From positions 372,001 to 436,000 of the forward strand of contig CAVPVW010000003.1 in assembly GCA_963709295.1 (NCBI GenBank): DNA of 64,000 bases, read 5' to 3'. This document shows, one piece after another, positions 10,016-19,148 of the stretch (positions within the stretch are counted from its first letter, which is position 1; each line of letters opens with the position of its first letter). The translations under genes and the position numbers were made by a program. The notes under the pieces are model-generated. The model saw only the letters and a list, made by a program, of their open reading frames with translations, was not told where the DNA came from and searched no databases. This DNA comes from JBGPQJ01 sp963709295 (GTDB taxonomy: Bacteria; Chloroflexota; Anaerolineae; Anaerolineales; Villigracilaceae).

Positions 10016-11591
10016 ATGAAAAAAACACCGCTCCATCCATTTTTCTTCGTTCTTTACTCCATCCTCGCGCCTGCATCAATAAACATAAGCGAGATAATTC
10101 CAATACAGTTAATACGGCCAATAATTATCGCCCTGTCTGCAACTGTCATTTTGCTATGGATGTGCACACGGTTCACAAGGGATAAGTCGCGAGGAGCCCT
10201 CATAGCAAGCTTAATAGCAGTTTGGTTTCTCTATTATGGTTATTTCTACCGAAGCATTCACTTTTTTCCGTCCCTGCCGGATTTCCTAAAAAAGCAGTGG
10301 CCAATTCTCTGCATCTGGTCAATAGCCTTTGGAATAACAGCCTGGGTGGCAACCTCGAAGTATGCCCGATTACCTAGGCGAATGAGTTATTTTCTTAACA
10401 TAACCGGCGCAATCATGCTCATAATTCCTTCGATAACAATTTTGGGCTTTTTCATAAGGACTCCTTTCCCGGCTTATAGCTACAAATTTCCTATCAACAA
10501 AACAAGCGTTCGTACACAATCTTCAGTTCAACCTCCTGATATCTATTATATTATTCTTGATGGATATGGTCGCGAAGATGTGCTTCACTCATTGTATGAA
10601 TACAATAACACTCCATTCATTGAAAGTCTGCGAGAACGCGGTTTCTTCATTGCCAATAATTCAAAATCGAATTATATGCAAACCTCATTATCTCTTAACG
10701 CCTCATTAAACCTCAGCTACCTCGATGACCTGAGTTGGGTGATGGGTTCGAGCAATAATCGACTACCGCTTGTAAATGAACTAGGAAACAACTTATTTGC
10801 TAGAATGCTACAGGAACATGGTTATAAATTTTTCCCCATCGCAAGCGCATGGAATTCTGCTTTCCTTTCCTAACGCTGACGAGTTTTTATCCCCTTATAA
10901 ATCCATTCTTAATGGTTTTGAGTTATTCTGGCTGGACAATTGTGTCATATCAACATTTCTTAGTGTCAAATTACCATTCCCGTCTTATCAAGCTCACCGA
11001 GTATTTATCAATTACGCCTTGAATGCTCTGAAGAATTCGCCATCGCTGGATAGCCCGAAGTTTATATTTGCCCATATCATTGCTCCACACCCACCATTCG
11101 TTTTTGATAGTCTCGGCACTCCAATTGACCCAACCCGGCCATATTTCCTGGGCGATGCTGATGGATACAAAGGGTCCCAAAGCGAATACAAACAACAATA
11201 CCTAGATGAAATGACCTACATCAATAATGCGGTTCTCCCGGTTATCAATTCCATAATAGCGAATTCCTCTACGCCGCCTATAATAATCTTACAGGGCGAT
11301 CATGGACCCGGCATGTTTACTAATTGGGAATCGCTCGATGATACGTGTCTCTTAGAGCGTTTTTCAATCCTGAATGCTTATTATTTGCCAGGTTTGGATA
11401 ATAATGTATTGTATTCCAACATAAGCCCAGTCAATACTTTTAGACTGGTCCTGAATGCGTATTTCGATGCTGATTTAACGCTTTTGCAGGATAAGCAATT
11501 CTTTTCAACCCGCAGATCACCCTACATCTTCACCGACGTAACCGACATGACATCAAATCAGTGCAATGGAATTAATGTCGCAGAGGAGTAG
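10016..11591 (+). pseudogene. Sulfatase/LTA-synthase-like membrane protein, one frameshift
   Basis: About five N-terminal membrane helices are followed by a sulfatase-fold extracellular domain: PPDIYYIILDGYGREDVL near residue 180, RGFFIANNSKSNYMQTSLSLNASLN, then HIIAPHPPFVFD and ILQGDHGPG. Members of this alkaline-phosphatase-like superfamily transfer phosphoglycerol, phosphoethanolamine or related groups, or hydrolyse sulfates. The usual catalytic Thr or Ser region is degenerate, so the activity is unknown. A +1 shift at 10861-10868 ends the first frame at a TAA; the second frame then continues with PNADEFLSPY. The start at 10016 (MKKTPLHPF) has no strong ribosome site. The next gene is a paralogue, and the region is visibly AT-richer than its flanks. 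Confidence 0.75.
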
Positions 11592-11619
11592 AAATCACAA
11601 ATGGTTAAATATTGATATT

Positions 11620-13237
11620 ATGTTCAAGAAAATCCCCTTTTTTCCATTCTTGCTGGCTTTGTATCCCATTCTCACTCTATATGCGCGCAACCCTGGAGAG
11701 ATACCATTTCAAACCACAGTTAGACCCGTCGTTACAGCGCTCATTATTTCCGGGACACTTATTTCTATTTTCAGTATTATTTTTAAAAACCCTTATAAAG
11801 CATCAATTATTGTTTCTATTCTGATTTTCTATTTTTCTTCTTCTGGGCATGTTTACAGGATCTTGAAAGGTTATCTTTTCCCAGCGGTTGAGCAAAATTT
11901 TCACCCGGTGCTCATTTTACTAGAGGTGCTCTTAGTTATTCTAATTGCCAACAAATGTGTTTGGGATAAATATATCGCCAATATAAATCATGTATCAGCA
12001 ACAAGGTATGCTAATTTGTTTTCTCTCCTGATCCTTGTTTACCCCGCACTTTCATTAATTAATTTTGGTATTACTATGGCGGATGATAATACGCCAATGT
12101 TGACCAAGGCAATTTCCGGAAACACAAATCAAGAAGTAGCCCTAGGAGATCCTAGACCGGATATATACATTATTGTTTTAGATGGGTATGCTCGCAACGA
12201 TGTACTGAGAGAGATATATGCATTCGATAACTCAAATTTTACTGACGCCTTGTTGCAAAGAGGGTTCTATGTCTCTGAGAATAGTCACAGTAATTATATG
12301 CAAACTCCGCTTTCATTCGCGTCTTTCCTAAATTATTCGCACATTGATGCGGCGACTTAACGGATAGGGGAAAAATCGATAAATCGTTTGCCATTGTTTG
12401 ACCTCATCGAAACGAGCAGCGCAATAACATCCCTTAGAAATATTGGATACAAACTGGTTGTGACTGAGAGCGGATTCCACTTCACTGAATTTGAGACGGC
12501 GGATATATACCTTTCCCCTTATTCGACCAGGCTCTCCGCGTTCGAAGAATTTTTTCTTAGCACGACGGCCCTGGATGCCATTTCAGAATCTAATCACCCG
12601 GTTGTAAATTCCATTAATTAAGTGGGTCCCCATTCCAGGTTATGATACCCACAGAGAATATGTGCGGTTTTCATTAGAGATGCTCATAAATAAAATCCCC
12701 TTTGTTGAAAACCCAAAACTTGTCATAGTTCATATCGTCTCACCTCACCCACCATTTGTGCTTAACAAATCGGGTAATGCTGTATCCCCTAACCGCCCCT
12801 ATATGCCAGGAGATGGGGAGGCGTTTGGAGGAAATTCTATTGAATATCAGCGTCAGTATGTTGAACAATTGGAATATATCAACAATGAAATTCTTAAATC
12901 TATCGATGTAATTTTGGCTAATTCGGCCACTCCTCCTGTAATAATTTTACAAGGGGATCATGGTCCTGGTTCATTACTAAGGCGCGATGACATTAAAGAC
13001 ACATGTATTTGGGAAAGGTCATCGATTTTAAATGCGTACTATCTTCCTGGCATCAGTCAAGATGTCTTATACCCAGGTATTACCCCCGTGAATACATTTA
13101 GGGTGATTTTCAACTCATATTTTGGTACAAATTATAAAATGTTACCAGATAATGTCTACTTTTCACCACAAGCATTTCCATATGATTTCACAAATGTCAC
13201 CAAAAATGCTAACGACCCTTGCTCAACTACACCATAA
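11620..13237 (+). pseudogene. Second sulfatase/LTA-synthase-like paralogue, stop plus frameshift
   Basis: This gene repeats the architecture of its upstream neighbour: N-terminal helices, PDIYIIVLDGYARNDVL, SNYMQTPLSFASFLN, HIVSPHPPFVLN and ILQGDHGPG. An in-frame TAA at 12358-12360 interrupts it, after which the same frame resumes with NRLPLFDLIETSSAI, matching NRLPLVNELGNN in the neighbour. A +1 shift at 12618-12619 creates a second TAA; skipping one T restores KWVPIPGYDTHREYVRFSLEML. The two genes probably arose by tandem duplication and have since diverged considerably. AT-rich composition and two lesions suggest decay. It runs up to 15 bases from the convergent ctaB stop. Confidence 0.75.
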
Positions 13238-13251
13238 CGCCATCAAAGTAA

Positions 13252-14571
13252 CTAGACCAAGGCATCGATCACAAGCGCCAGAAAGATAAACATCAGGTAC
13301 ATGCTGGAATATCTATACATTTTCCAGGCGATTTTGTTTCCCTCCCCCTTGTACACCTTTCGGGCAACACCAACCAGCCACAATCCCAGAATTAATGCGC
13401 TGACCAAGAAAAGAGTTCCCGCAAGATCGAGTAGCGGCATCAATAAAGTTATCGCAACTAATAATAATGTATACAACCAGATTTGGCGACGTGTTTCCTT
13501 TTCTCCCTGGACAACTGGCAGCATCGGAACGCCTGCTCGTTCATAGTCTTTTTTCCTGACGATGGATAGCGCCCAGAAATGAGGCGGGGTCCAGAAGAAT
13601 ATTATCGCAAACATGAACCAGGCTGCAACCGAGAGGTTTCCTGTTGCCGCCGCCCAACCGACCATGGGGGGAATCGCACCAGCTCCACCACCTATGACGA
13701 TGTTCTGAACGGTGGCCCTTTTTAGCAATATGCTATATAGCCAGACATAATATACGATTCCAGCCAAAGACAAAACTGCTGAAATCAAATTAACCAATCC
13801 AGCCAGAATATAGAAACTCATAATTGACAACGCTAATCCAAATGCAAGACCTTCCGCAGGAAACATCCTGCCAGCTGCCAGCGGTCGATTTGCTGTTCTC
13901 TGCATATGCTTATCTAAGTCGCGGTCGATATATTGATTTAGCGCACTCGCCCCTCCTGCTGCCAAGGCACCTCCAAACAAGGTCCAAAAGAGCAGCCAAA
14001 ATGGAGGTACCGATTTCGACCCGGCAACCATCCCGCCAAAAGTTGTTACAAGCAACAAGGAAACAACAATGGGCTTGGTTAGTGTAAATAGATCTCGAAT
14101 TCTTTGACGAAATTTGACAGGTGGAAACTCAACAACGGCCGCGTTAGAATAAAAACCAGCCGCGACGGTAATGGCGAACAAGGAAACCCACATCATGACC
14201 GCGGTTAGGCTATGTAAAACTGCGATAAATGAAGTCGAGACGCTTCCTGCTCGAATAGCCCCAATGAACACATTGGAGTAAAAGAATACAAGGACAAGCG
14301 TTGACAAAGGCAGTAGGACGGTGTGGTCTCGATACTTTTTCCATGCTTGCCGCCATAAAAATACCACCAAAAACGATGATACAAGAATTGCAGCCCTGTG
14401 AAGTATTTCCAACCAACCATTAAGCCCCTGCGGCGAGCAAATTGGCCATCCAACACACGAGATTGAAGCGTCGTTCAAGTAGGAAATTCGGCCGATGATA
14501 TCCGAAATAAATACAAGAAGAAGCACAAGCAGAGATAATCTTGCAAATGGGGATTTCAGAGAGAATTTCAC
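13252..14571 (-). CDS. ctaB: Heme O synthase with N-terminal half-CtaA domain
   Basis: The C-terminal part (about residues 155-439) is a UbiA-fold protoheme IX farnesyltransferase that makes heme O for the oxidase. It has NQYIDRDLDKHM near residue 210 followed by NRPLAAGR, then LLKRATVQN, GGGAGAIPP and the late WTPPHFW motif. The first 140 or so residues resemble one four-helix half of heme A synthase: GWPIC, LEILHRAA (candidate heme His), VFIGAIRAG and VLHSLTAVMMW (second His). Ordinary CtaB is about 300 residues, so the extra 150 are a real domain fusion. A complete separate CtaA is encoded at 30755. The start overlaps the SURF1 stop by four bases. It is the last gene of the oxidase operon. 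Confidence 0.9.
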   Translation of the reverse strand: MKFSLKSPFARLSLLVLLLVFISDIIGRISYLNDASISCVGWPICSPQGLNGWLEILHRAAILVSSFLVVFLWRQAWKKYRDHTVLLPLSTLVLVFFYSNVFIGAIRAGSVSTSFIAVLHSLTAVMMWVSLFAITVAAGFYSNAAVVEFPPVKFRQRIRDLFTLTKPIVVSLLLVTTFGGMVAGSKSVPPFWLLFWTLFGGALAAGGASALNQYIDRDLDKHMQRTANRPLAAGRMFPAEGLAFGLALSIMSFYILAGLVNLISAVLSLAGIVYYVWLYSILLKRATVQNIVIGGGAGAIPPMVGWAAATGNLSVAAWFMFAIIFFWTPPHFWALSIVRKKDYERAGVPMLPVVQGEKETRRQIWLYTLLLVAITLLMPLLDLAGTLFLVSALILGLWLVGVARKVYKGEGNKIAWKMYRYSSMYLMFIFLALVIDALV

Positions 14572-15332
14572 CTTAAATCATCCTTTGGGCTAATTGTTGC
14601 TTTCTTATCGGTTGAAAGTTGGTTCTTTACATAAAAGGGATACCCGAACAGGAATATTCCTGCAAAGGTAAACCATTGCAATGCGTATCCCAGATGAGGT
14701 CCCTCGGAAATTTCAACATCGGGCTGGATTGGAATTGGATATGATTCTTTATTACGCGTGGTTGTTTCTTGTATGTATACGTGGATCAATGGATAAGGCA
14801 TCTGTAATTGAATCCTGGAAATATTTGGAAAATTCCATATTGGGAGCTCGCTTTGTCCCGGCAATAACTCCGGATCGGATTTACCAGTGATATCCGCTCT
14901 TTCTCTTGAACGGCGAATAACTCCATTTACCTTCACTTTTCCATCATGGTTGTATTTCATCCAATCTGAGCGCGTGGAATTTCCTTCGTAAGGTATCCAA
15001 CCTCTATCCACGAGGACAGCAGAACCATCTGCCAAAACTAACGGAGTCAGAAGATGATAACCGTGCTGGCCTTGGTGGTATTGATTTCGTATGGCTACTT
15101 GCTGGTCATAGTCAAAAATTCCTTCAGCAACAACTTGCCGATGTTCCATCCCTTCAAGGTTCTCCAAGGCAGGCAGTTCAATTGGTTCTATTGTGGTCAT
15201 CGACAAATAATGTGAGTTAAAATCCCGACGCTGAGCTAAGCGGTCAAGCTGCCATATTCCAAGTCGAATGCATACCAGAACTGCTACGACGACTAGCAAA
15301 GTTGGGATTAACCACTTGCGAACCTGTTTCAA
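14568..15332 (-). CDS. SURF1-family cytochrome oxidase assembly protein
   Basis: SURF1 proteins are membrane proteins that help insert heme A into oxidase subunit I. This 254-residue protein has the usual plan: an N-terminal helix ending in GIWQLDRLAQR, a periplasmic domain with GYHLLTPLVLADGSAVLVDRGWIP (near residue 95-120), and a C-terminal helix (YALQWFTFAGIFLFGYPFYV). It overlaps its upstream and downstream neighbours by four bases each, so it is probably translated by coupling within the oxidase operon. Confidence 0.9.
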   Translation of the reverse strand: MKQVRKWLIPTLLVVVAVLVCIRLGIWQLDRLAQRRDFNSHYLSMTTIEPIELPALENLEGMEHRQVVAEGIFDYDQQVAIRNQYHQGQHGYHLLTPLVLADGSAVLVDRGWIPYEGNSTRSDWMKYNHDGKVKVNGVIRRSRERADITGKSDPELLPGQSELPIWNFPNISRIQLQMPYPLIHVYIQETTTRNKESYPIPIQPDVEISEGPHLGYALQWFTFAGIFLFGYPFYVKNQLSTDKKATISPKDDLR

Positions 15333-15844
15333 ATTAGGGCCTTCTCCTCTGCTTCTTTCTTTAATCCTGGTCGGATAGCAAACACCAAATAGAGCGCTAT
15401 AAGAGTCCCCAGCGGAATTCCGGCCGAAAACACACCAGTTATCCTCGTCGCAATCGTCAGAGGCTGTTTGACCTCCAAGCCAAGGTATTTATCAGAAGTA
15501 AAAGTACAAGCGTAGGCCAGGTTATCGGGTCTGTTGAATGCCAACTTTGCAGTTGCACCCCTGGGGATAAATAAAGGACCTAATTGATGGTCAGCATCGT
15601 CTTGATTCTCAACGATCAAGACATCCCCAACGACAATTGTCATTTCGGCGGGTATATTGGGAGATTCTCCCCCAGCCTTAATAAGGCTTGCCGTACCCAT
15701 TGGAATAACCAGTTTCAATTGCTTACCGTCGCGGTCTTGTGATTTCACCTGAAATCTATAGGCTAGTTCGGTCATCACGAAAGCCAGAAGAATGCCTATA
15801 AGCAAGGAGAGTGCAACATAAAGAATTTCGCGCTGATATTTCAT
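15329..15844 (-). CDS. Membrane-anchored cupredoxin-like protein
   Basis: This 171-residue protein has an N-terminal helix (about 8-28), a beta-rich external domain, and a C-terminal helix (about 137-157). The middle reads like a cupredoxin: PAEMTIVVGDVLIVENQDD, DHQLGPLF and a later YACTF. One His (in DHQLG) and one Cys are placed roughly as in copper-binding proteins, but the full His-Cys-His-Met set is not present, so copper binding is uncertain. It sits between Sco and SURF1, overlapping both by four bases, which suggests a role in copper delivery or oxidase assembly. I do not recognise a named family. Confidence 0.6.
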   Translation of the reverse strand: MKYQREILYVALSLLIGILLAFVMTELAYRFQVKSQDRDGKQLKLVIPMGTASLIKAGGESPNIPAEMTIVVGDVLIVENQDDADHQLGPLFIPRGATAKLAFNRPDNLAYACTFTSDKYLGLEVKQPLTIATRITGVFSAGIPLGTLIALYLVFAIRPGLKKEAEEKALI

Positions 15845-16422
15845 TGCTCTCCAAGCAGTATCTGCAGGTCCGAAACCATTTCGTCAACCGACATCTCATT
15901 CGGAAATGTCAATCGCAAATTCCCCGAATGGTCGATAACGTAAACTCGCGTGGAGTGGGTAGCGCCATTGTCGAGAACACTCACCCCGTAATCCTTCCAG
16001 GCCTTTTCCAGTTCAGAAATCGGACCGGTTAATCCCAGAAAACTTTGGTCAAAATTCCCCAGATAGTTTCCCAGTTGCTCCCGAGTATCACGCTCAGGAT
16101 CGGTGGTTATCATCATCACAACAACTTCATCGTTATCATTGCCTAGGTCTGCGACTACTTGTTTAAGGCGACCCATTGTTGCAGGACAAATATCGGGGCA
16201 GCTTGTATAACCAAAGAACAACAGAACGACCTTGTCTTTGTAATTCTCCAATTCAATACTCTGTCCGTCTTGACTTGCTAATGATGAAAAATCCGGAGCA
16301 GCGGGAGCTGGAGATATCTCAACGCCGTTGAATTCATTCTGCTTGTTCATCGTGGTCACCACGGCAAGAACGAGGAATCCGACCAGGACGATCATCCCAA
16401 CCCACAGAATTTTGCGCTCCAT
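15841..16422 (-). CDS. SCO1/SenC-family copper chaperone
   Basis: Sco proteins are membrane-tethered thioredoxin-fold proteins that load copper into the CuA centre of oxidase subunit II. This 193-residue protein has an N-terminal helix, the copper-binding CPDIC motif (Cys near residues 72 and 76) within FFGYTSCPDICP, and the conserved His in THSTRVYVID near 156. The ATG at 16422 has GGAG five bases upstream; a GTG two codons earlier is less likely. It overlaps the cupredoxin-like gene by four bases, and its partner subunit CoxB is encoded in the same operon. Confidence 0.93.
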   Translation of the reverse strand: MERKILWVGMIVLVGFLVLAVVTTMNKQNEFNGVEISPAPAAPDFSSLASQDGQSIELENYKDKVVLLFFGYTSCPDICPATMGRLKQVVADLGNDNDEVVVMMITTDPERDTREQLGNYLGNFDQSFLGLTGPISELEKAWKDYGVSVLDNGATHSTRVYVIDHSGNLRLTFPNEMSVDEMVSDLQILLGEQ

Positions 16423-16477
16423 CAGCACTCCAAAACCGAGAAAAGTGAATGATATATCTCGGAATTCAAATCTCTTG

Positions 16478-17248
16478 TTACTTGATTAACGAACCAATTA
16501 GATACAACGCAGGGTAGAAGAACATCCACACCACGTCAACGAAATGCCAGTAAACAACACCCGCCTCCACCTGCCAATGCTTGTCGGGAGTGTACAGGTT
16601 TTTTCGTGCATTTCGATAAATCAGCGCCAGGAAAATCAGCCCGGTTAACACGTGAAATGCATGCATACCCGTCATCATGTAGAATACTGCTCCGCCCACA
16701 CCCGACGAAGGGGTAATTCCCTCACTTGCGGCAGCCGGCCATTCCACAAAAACCACGCCTAGGAGAAAAGCCAAGCCCAAAATTAGAGTTATCATCGTGC
16801 TGGTGAGCAATGTCTTTCGATCGCCTTTCTCAGCGGCGACTTCTGCGCGATTCGCAAAGAAACTCGAAACGAGCAGAACCAGCGACACCGCCAGACCCAG
16901 CGTCTGGTTGAGGTGCGGACGTGTCAACCCCAACAAGCTGAACCGGGTCACCAGCAATCCAGCGAACACGAATGCATCGGATACCAGGAACAACCATAAT
17001 CCCAGACGATTGGTATCGGTTTTATAGGAAGAGCTGGCGCGATCCCCGGTCGCATCTTCCCCGCCAGCCAGCTTTCCCACATGCATATAGTAATATAGGA
17101 CCAGCCCGGCTTTGGCAAGGATGATGATGCCAAGGGTTAGGTTGGAGGTGAAATATAAAGCCACCCCGATTTCAATCAAAGACAGTGCAATCAGCGCAAC
17201 GAAAACGTAGAATCCGCGCTGGTAACCGTTTGACGGATTATGCTCCAT
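16478..17248 (-). CDS. coxC: Cytochrome oxidase subunit IV-III fusion
   Basis: Residues 1-60 match the small prokaryotic subunit IV (two helices ending in KAGLVLYYYMHVGKL). From about residue 80 the protein is subunit III: TNRLGLWLFLVSDAFVFAGL, a conserved FMMTGMHAFHVLTGL-like stretch (read here as YMMTGMHAFHVLTGL) and YWHFVDVVWMFFYPALYL. The total of 256 residues fits one of each. Subunit III stabilises proton-pumping turnover of subunit I; it has no cofactor. The start overlaps the end of coxA by 11 bases. Confidence 0.9.
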   Translation of the reverse strand: MEHNPSNGYQRGFYVFVALIALSLIEIGVALYFTSNLTLGIIILAKAGLVLYYYMHVGKLAGGEDATGDRASSSYKTDTNRLGLWLFLVSDAFVFAGLLVTRFSLLGLTRPHLNQTLGLAVSLVLLVSSFFANRAEVAAEKGDRKTLLTSTMITLILGLAFLLGVVFVEWPAAASEGITPSSGVGGAVFYMMTGMHAFHVLTGLIFLALIYRNARKNLYTPDKHWQVEAGVVYWHFVDVVWMFFYPALYLIGSLIK

Positions 17249-19133
17249 GTTCTGTCACTCCCTTTTCTTCAGAAAACCTGACGTAAACCGATCCCGGCAA
17301 TCCATAATCATAAGGTTCACCGACCACCTCGAATTCACGGTCATAGTTATGCACAGGCATCGGGGATGGCACCTGCCACTCCGGTGATCGGGAATTCCAT
17401 ACGTTTCCCGTAGCCGACTCGCCGTGTCGAATGCTGTGAATTAAGTTATAGAAGAAAACCAACACCGATGCTGCAATGATGAAAGCGCTGATGGTCATCC
17501 AGAGGTGGTATACATCAATCCCCAGCGCAATGTCGTAATCAGCGATTCGGCGGCGCATTCCCTGCAGCCCTGAATACATCATCAGCAAAGTCAATGCAAG
17601 CATGCCAATGATCATCAGCCAGAAATGAAGCTTGCCAAGTTTTTCGCTCATCTTTCTTCCAGTCGCCTTTGGAAACCAAAAATAAATGGCGGCAAAGAAA
17701 GGAAACACGTACCCGCCAAACATCGTGTCGTGGAAATGACCTACGATAAAGTAGGTGTCATGGAGAAGCAGGTCAGTGGACACAGTTGCATTGGGCGGAC
17801 CAGACAATCCACCCAGCAGGAATACCACGATTCCTCCCAGAATAAACAACATGGGCGTGGGTGTTGAAATTTTTCCTCCCCAGAGCGTTCCAACCCATGA
17901 GAAGAACTTGATGCCGGTCGGAATGGCCACCAGAAGGGTACTGTACATAAAGGGCACGCGCAAATATTCATTCATGCCCGACGTGAACATATGGTGCGCC
18001 CACACAAGAAAACCCACGAGCGCAATTCCCAGCGAGGATAAGGCAACCCATCTATAACCAAATAATGGTTTCCGTGCGAAAACGGGAAGCAATTCCGAGA
18101 TCACACCCAGTCCGGGCAGTACAAATACGTAGACAGCGGGATGCGAGTAGAACCAGAATAAGTGCTGAAATAAAATGGGATTTCCTCCACTGGCCGGATC
18201 AAAAAATCCCATCCCAAACAATCGTTGGAAACTTACGAGCTGGAATGAAAGCCCAATCAATTGGGTGGCTGTCAGTGAAATTATCGCGGTTGCCAAAGAA
18301 CCCCAAACCAGGATCGGCATCTTGAAAGCGGTCATTCCCTTGACGCGCAATCGTATGACTGTGGTTATCATGTTGATCGCGCCAAGGATTGACGACCAAC
18401 CGGCGACGAAAACGCCCCAAAAAAACATTTGCATACCAACTGGCGCACGAACGGATAGAGGCGGGTAGCCTGTCCAGCCTGTGTCAAATCCACCTAATAA
18501 CATGCTGGAGAGCAATAATACCGCCGCAGGAACAGCCAGCCAAAACGAAAACGCATTTAGCCTGGGAAAAGCCATGTCCCTGGCGCCAATCAACATTGGA
18601 ACAAGGTAGTTCATCACGCCTGCAATGCCCAGCAAAATCGAAACAATCATCACGATCCCGTGTAGGCTCATCAAGGTGTTGTACCACTGGAGACCATTCT
18701 GGCTCATGAATGTGTCGCTGGCCTTTAAGAATTGTTGCCCTGATGAAGCAAGTTCGGTTCTAAAAATCAATGCAAATAAACCTGCGATGGTTAGCAACAG
18801 TAGCGACGTGATAGTGTATTGAATACCGATCACCTTGTGGTCGAGTGAATATCCAAAATACCTTTCCCAACCCGTCAGCGAATCATGGTCTTCATGGACT
18901 TCATCACCCAAAGCCATTTTGGTCCAGTCCGAAAAGCCGCCAATGCCGATAAGGAAGAAGATCACACCAAACAAACCTGAGACTACCCAGGCTGGTTCAG
19001 AAAAGAAAAATGCGCCGTAAGGATCTAATCCCATCGCGTAGCGAATACCGGTAACCAGAAACCCTCCGATGAGCATTCCTGCGGCTTGCCATAATAATCC
19101 ACGAATTAACCCGAGCGAAATTAATTTCCTCAT
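17238..19133 (-). CDS. coxA: Cytochrome c oxidase subunit I, A2 type
   Basis: This is the heme a/a3-CuB catalytic subunit that reduces oxygen and pumps protons. The 631-residue protein has two extra N-terminal helices before the canonical core (DHKVIGIQY). Its CuB region reads FYSHPAVYVFVLPG near residue 328: the YSHPxVY form without the Glu of HPEVY, which defines A2-type (Thermus caa3-like) enzymes. The CuB His pair is in VWAHHMF (near 379), and the heme ligands are in VGHFHDTMFGG (near 468). The ATG at 19133 is preceded by AAAGGAGAG. It follows coxB by 15 bases. Confidence 0.96.
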   Translation of the reverse strand: MRKLISLGLIRGLLWQAAGMLIGGFLVTGIRYAMGLDPYGAFFFSEPAWVVSGLFGVIFFLIGIGGFSDWTKMALGDEVHEDHDSLTGWERYFGYSLDHKVIGIQYTITSLLLLTIAGLFALIFRTELASSGQQFLKASDTFMSQNGLQWYNTLMSLHGIVMIVSILLGIAGVMNYLVPMLIGARDMAFPRLNAFSFWLAVPAAVLLLSSMLLGGFDTGWTGYPPLSVRAPVGMQMFFWGVFVAGWSSILGAINMITTVIRLRVKGMTAFKMPILVWGSLATAIISLTATQLIGLSFQLVSFQRLFGMGFFDPASGGNPILFQHLFWFYSHPAVYVFVLPGLGVISELLPVFARKPLFGYRWVALSSLGIALVGFLVWAHHMFTSGMNEYLRVPFMYSTLLVAIPTGIKFFSWVGTLWGGKISTPTPMLFILGGIVVFLLGGLSGPPNATVSTDLLLHDTYFIVGHFHDTMFGGYVFPFFAAIYFWFPKATGRKMSEKLGKLHFWLMIIGMLALTLLMMYSGLQGMRRRIADYDIALGIDVYHLWMTISAFIIAASVLVFFYNLIHSIRHGESATGNVWNSRSPEWQVPSPMPVHNYDREFEVVGEPYDYGLPGSVYVRFSEEKGVTEHGA

Positions 19134-19148
19134 TTGACTCTCCTTTGG

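Noticed and set aside
10797..10870. Separate start for the second half of the first sulfatase-like gene
   Set aside because: The piece begins in the middle of the conserved fold and the upstream frame supplies the missing half, so a frameshift is simpler than two genes.
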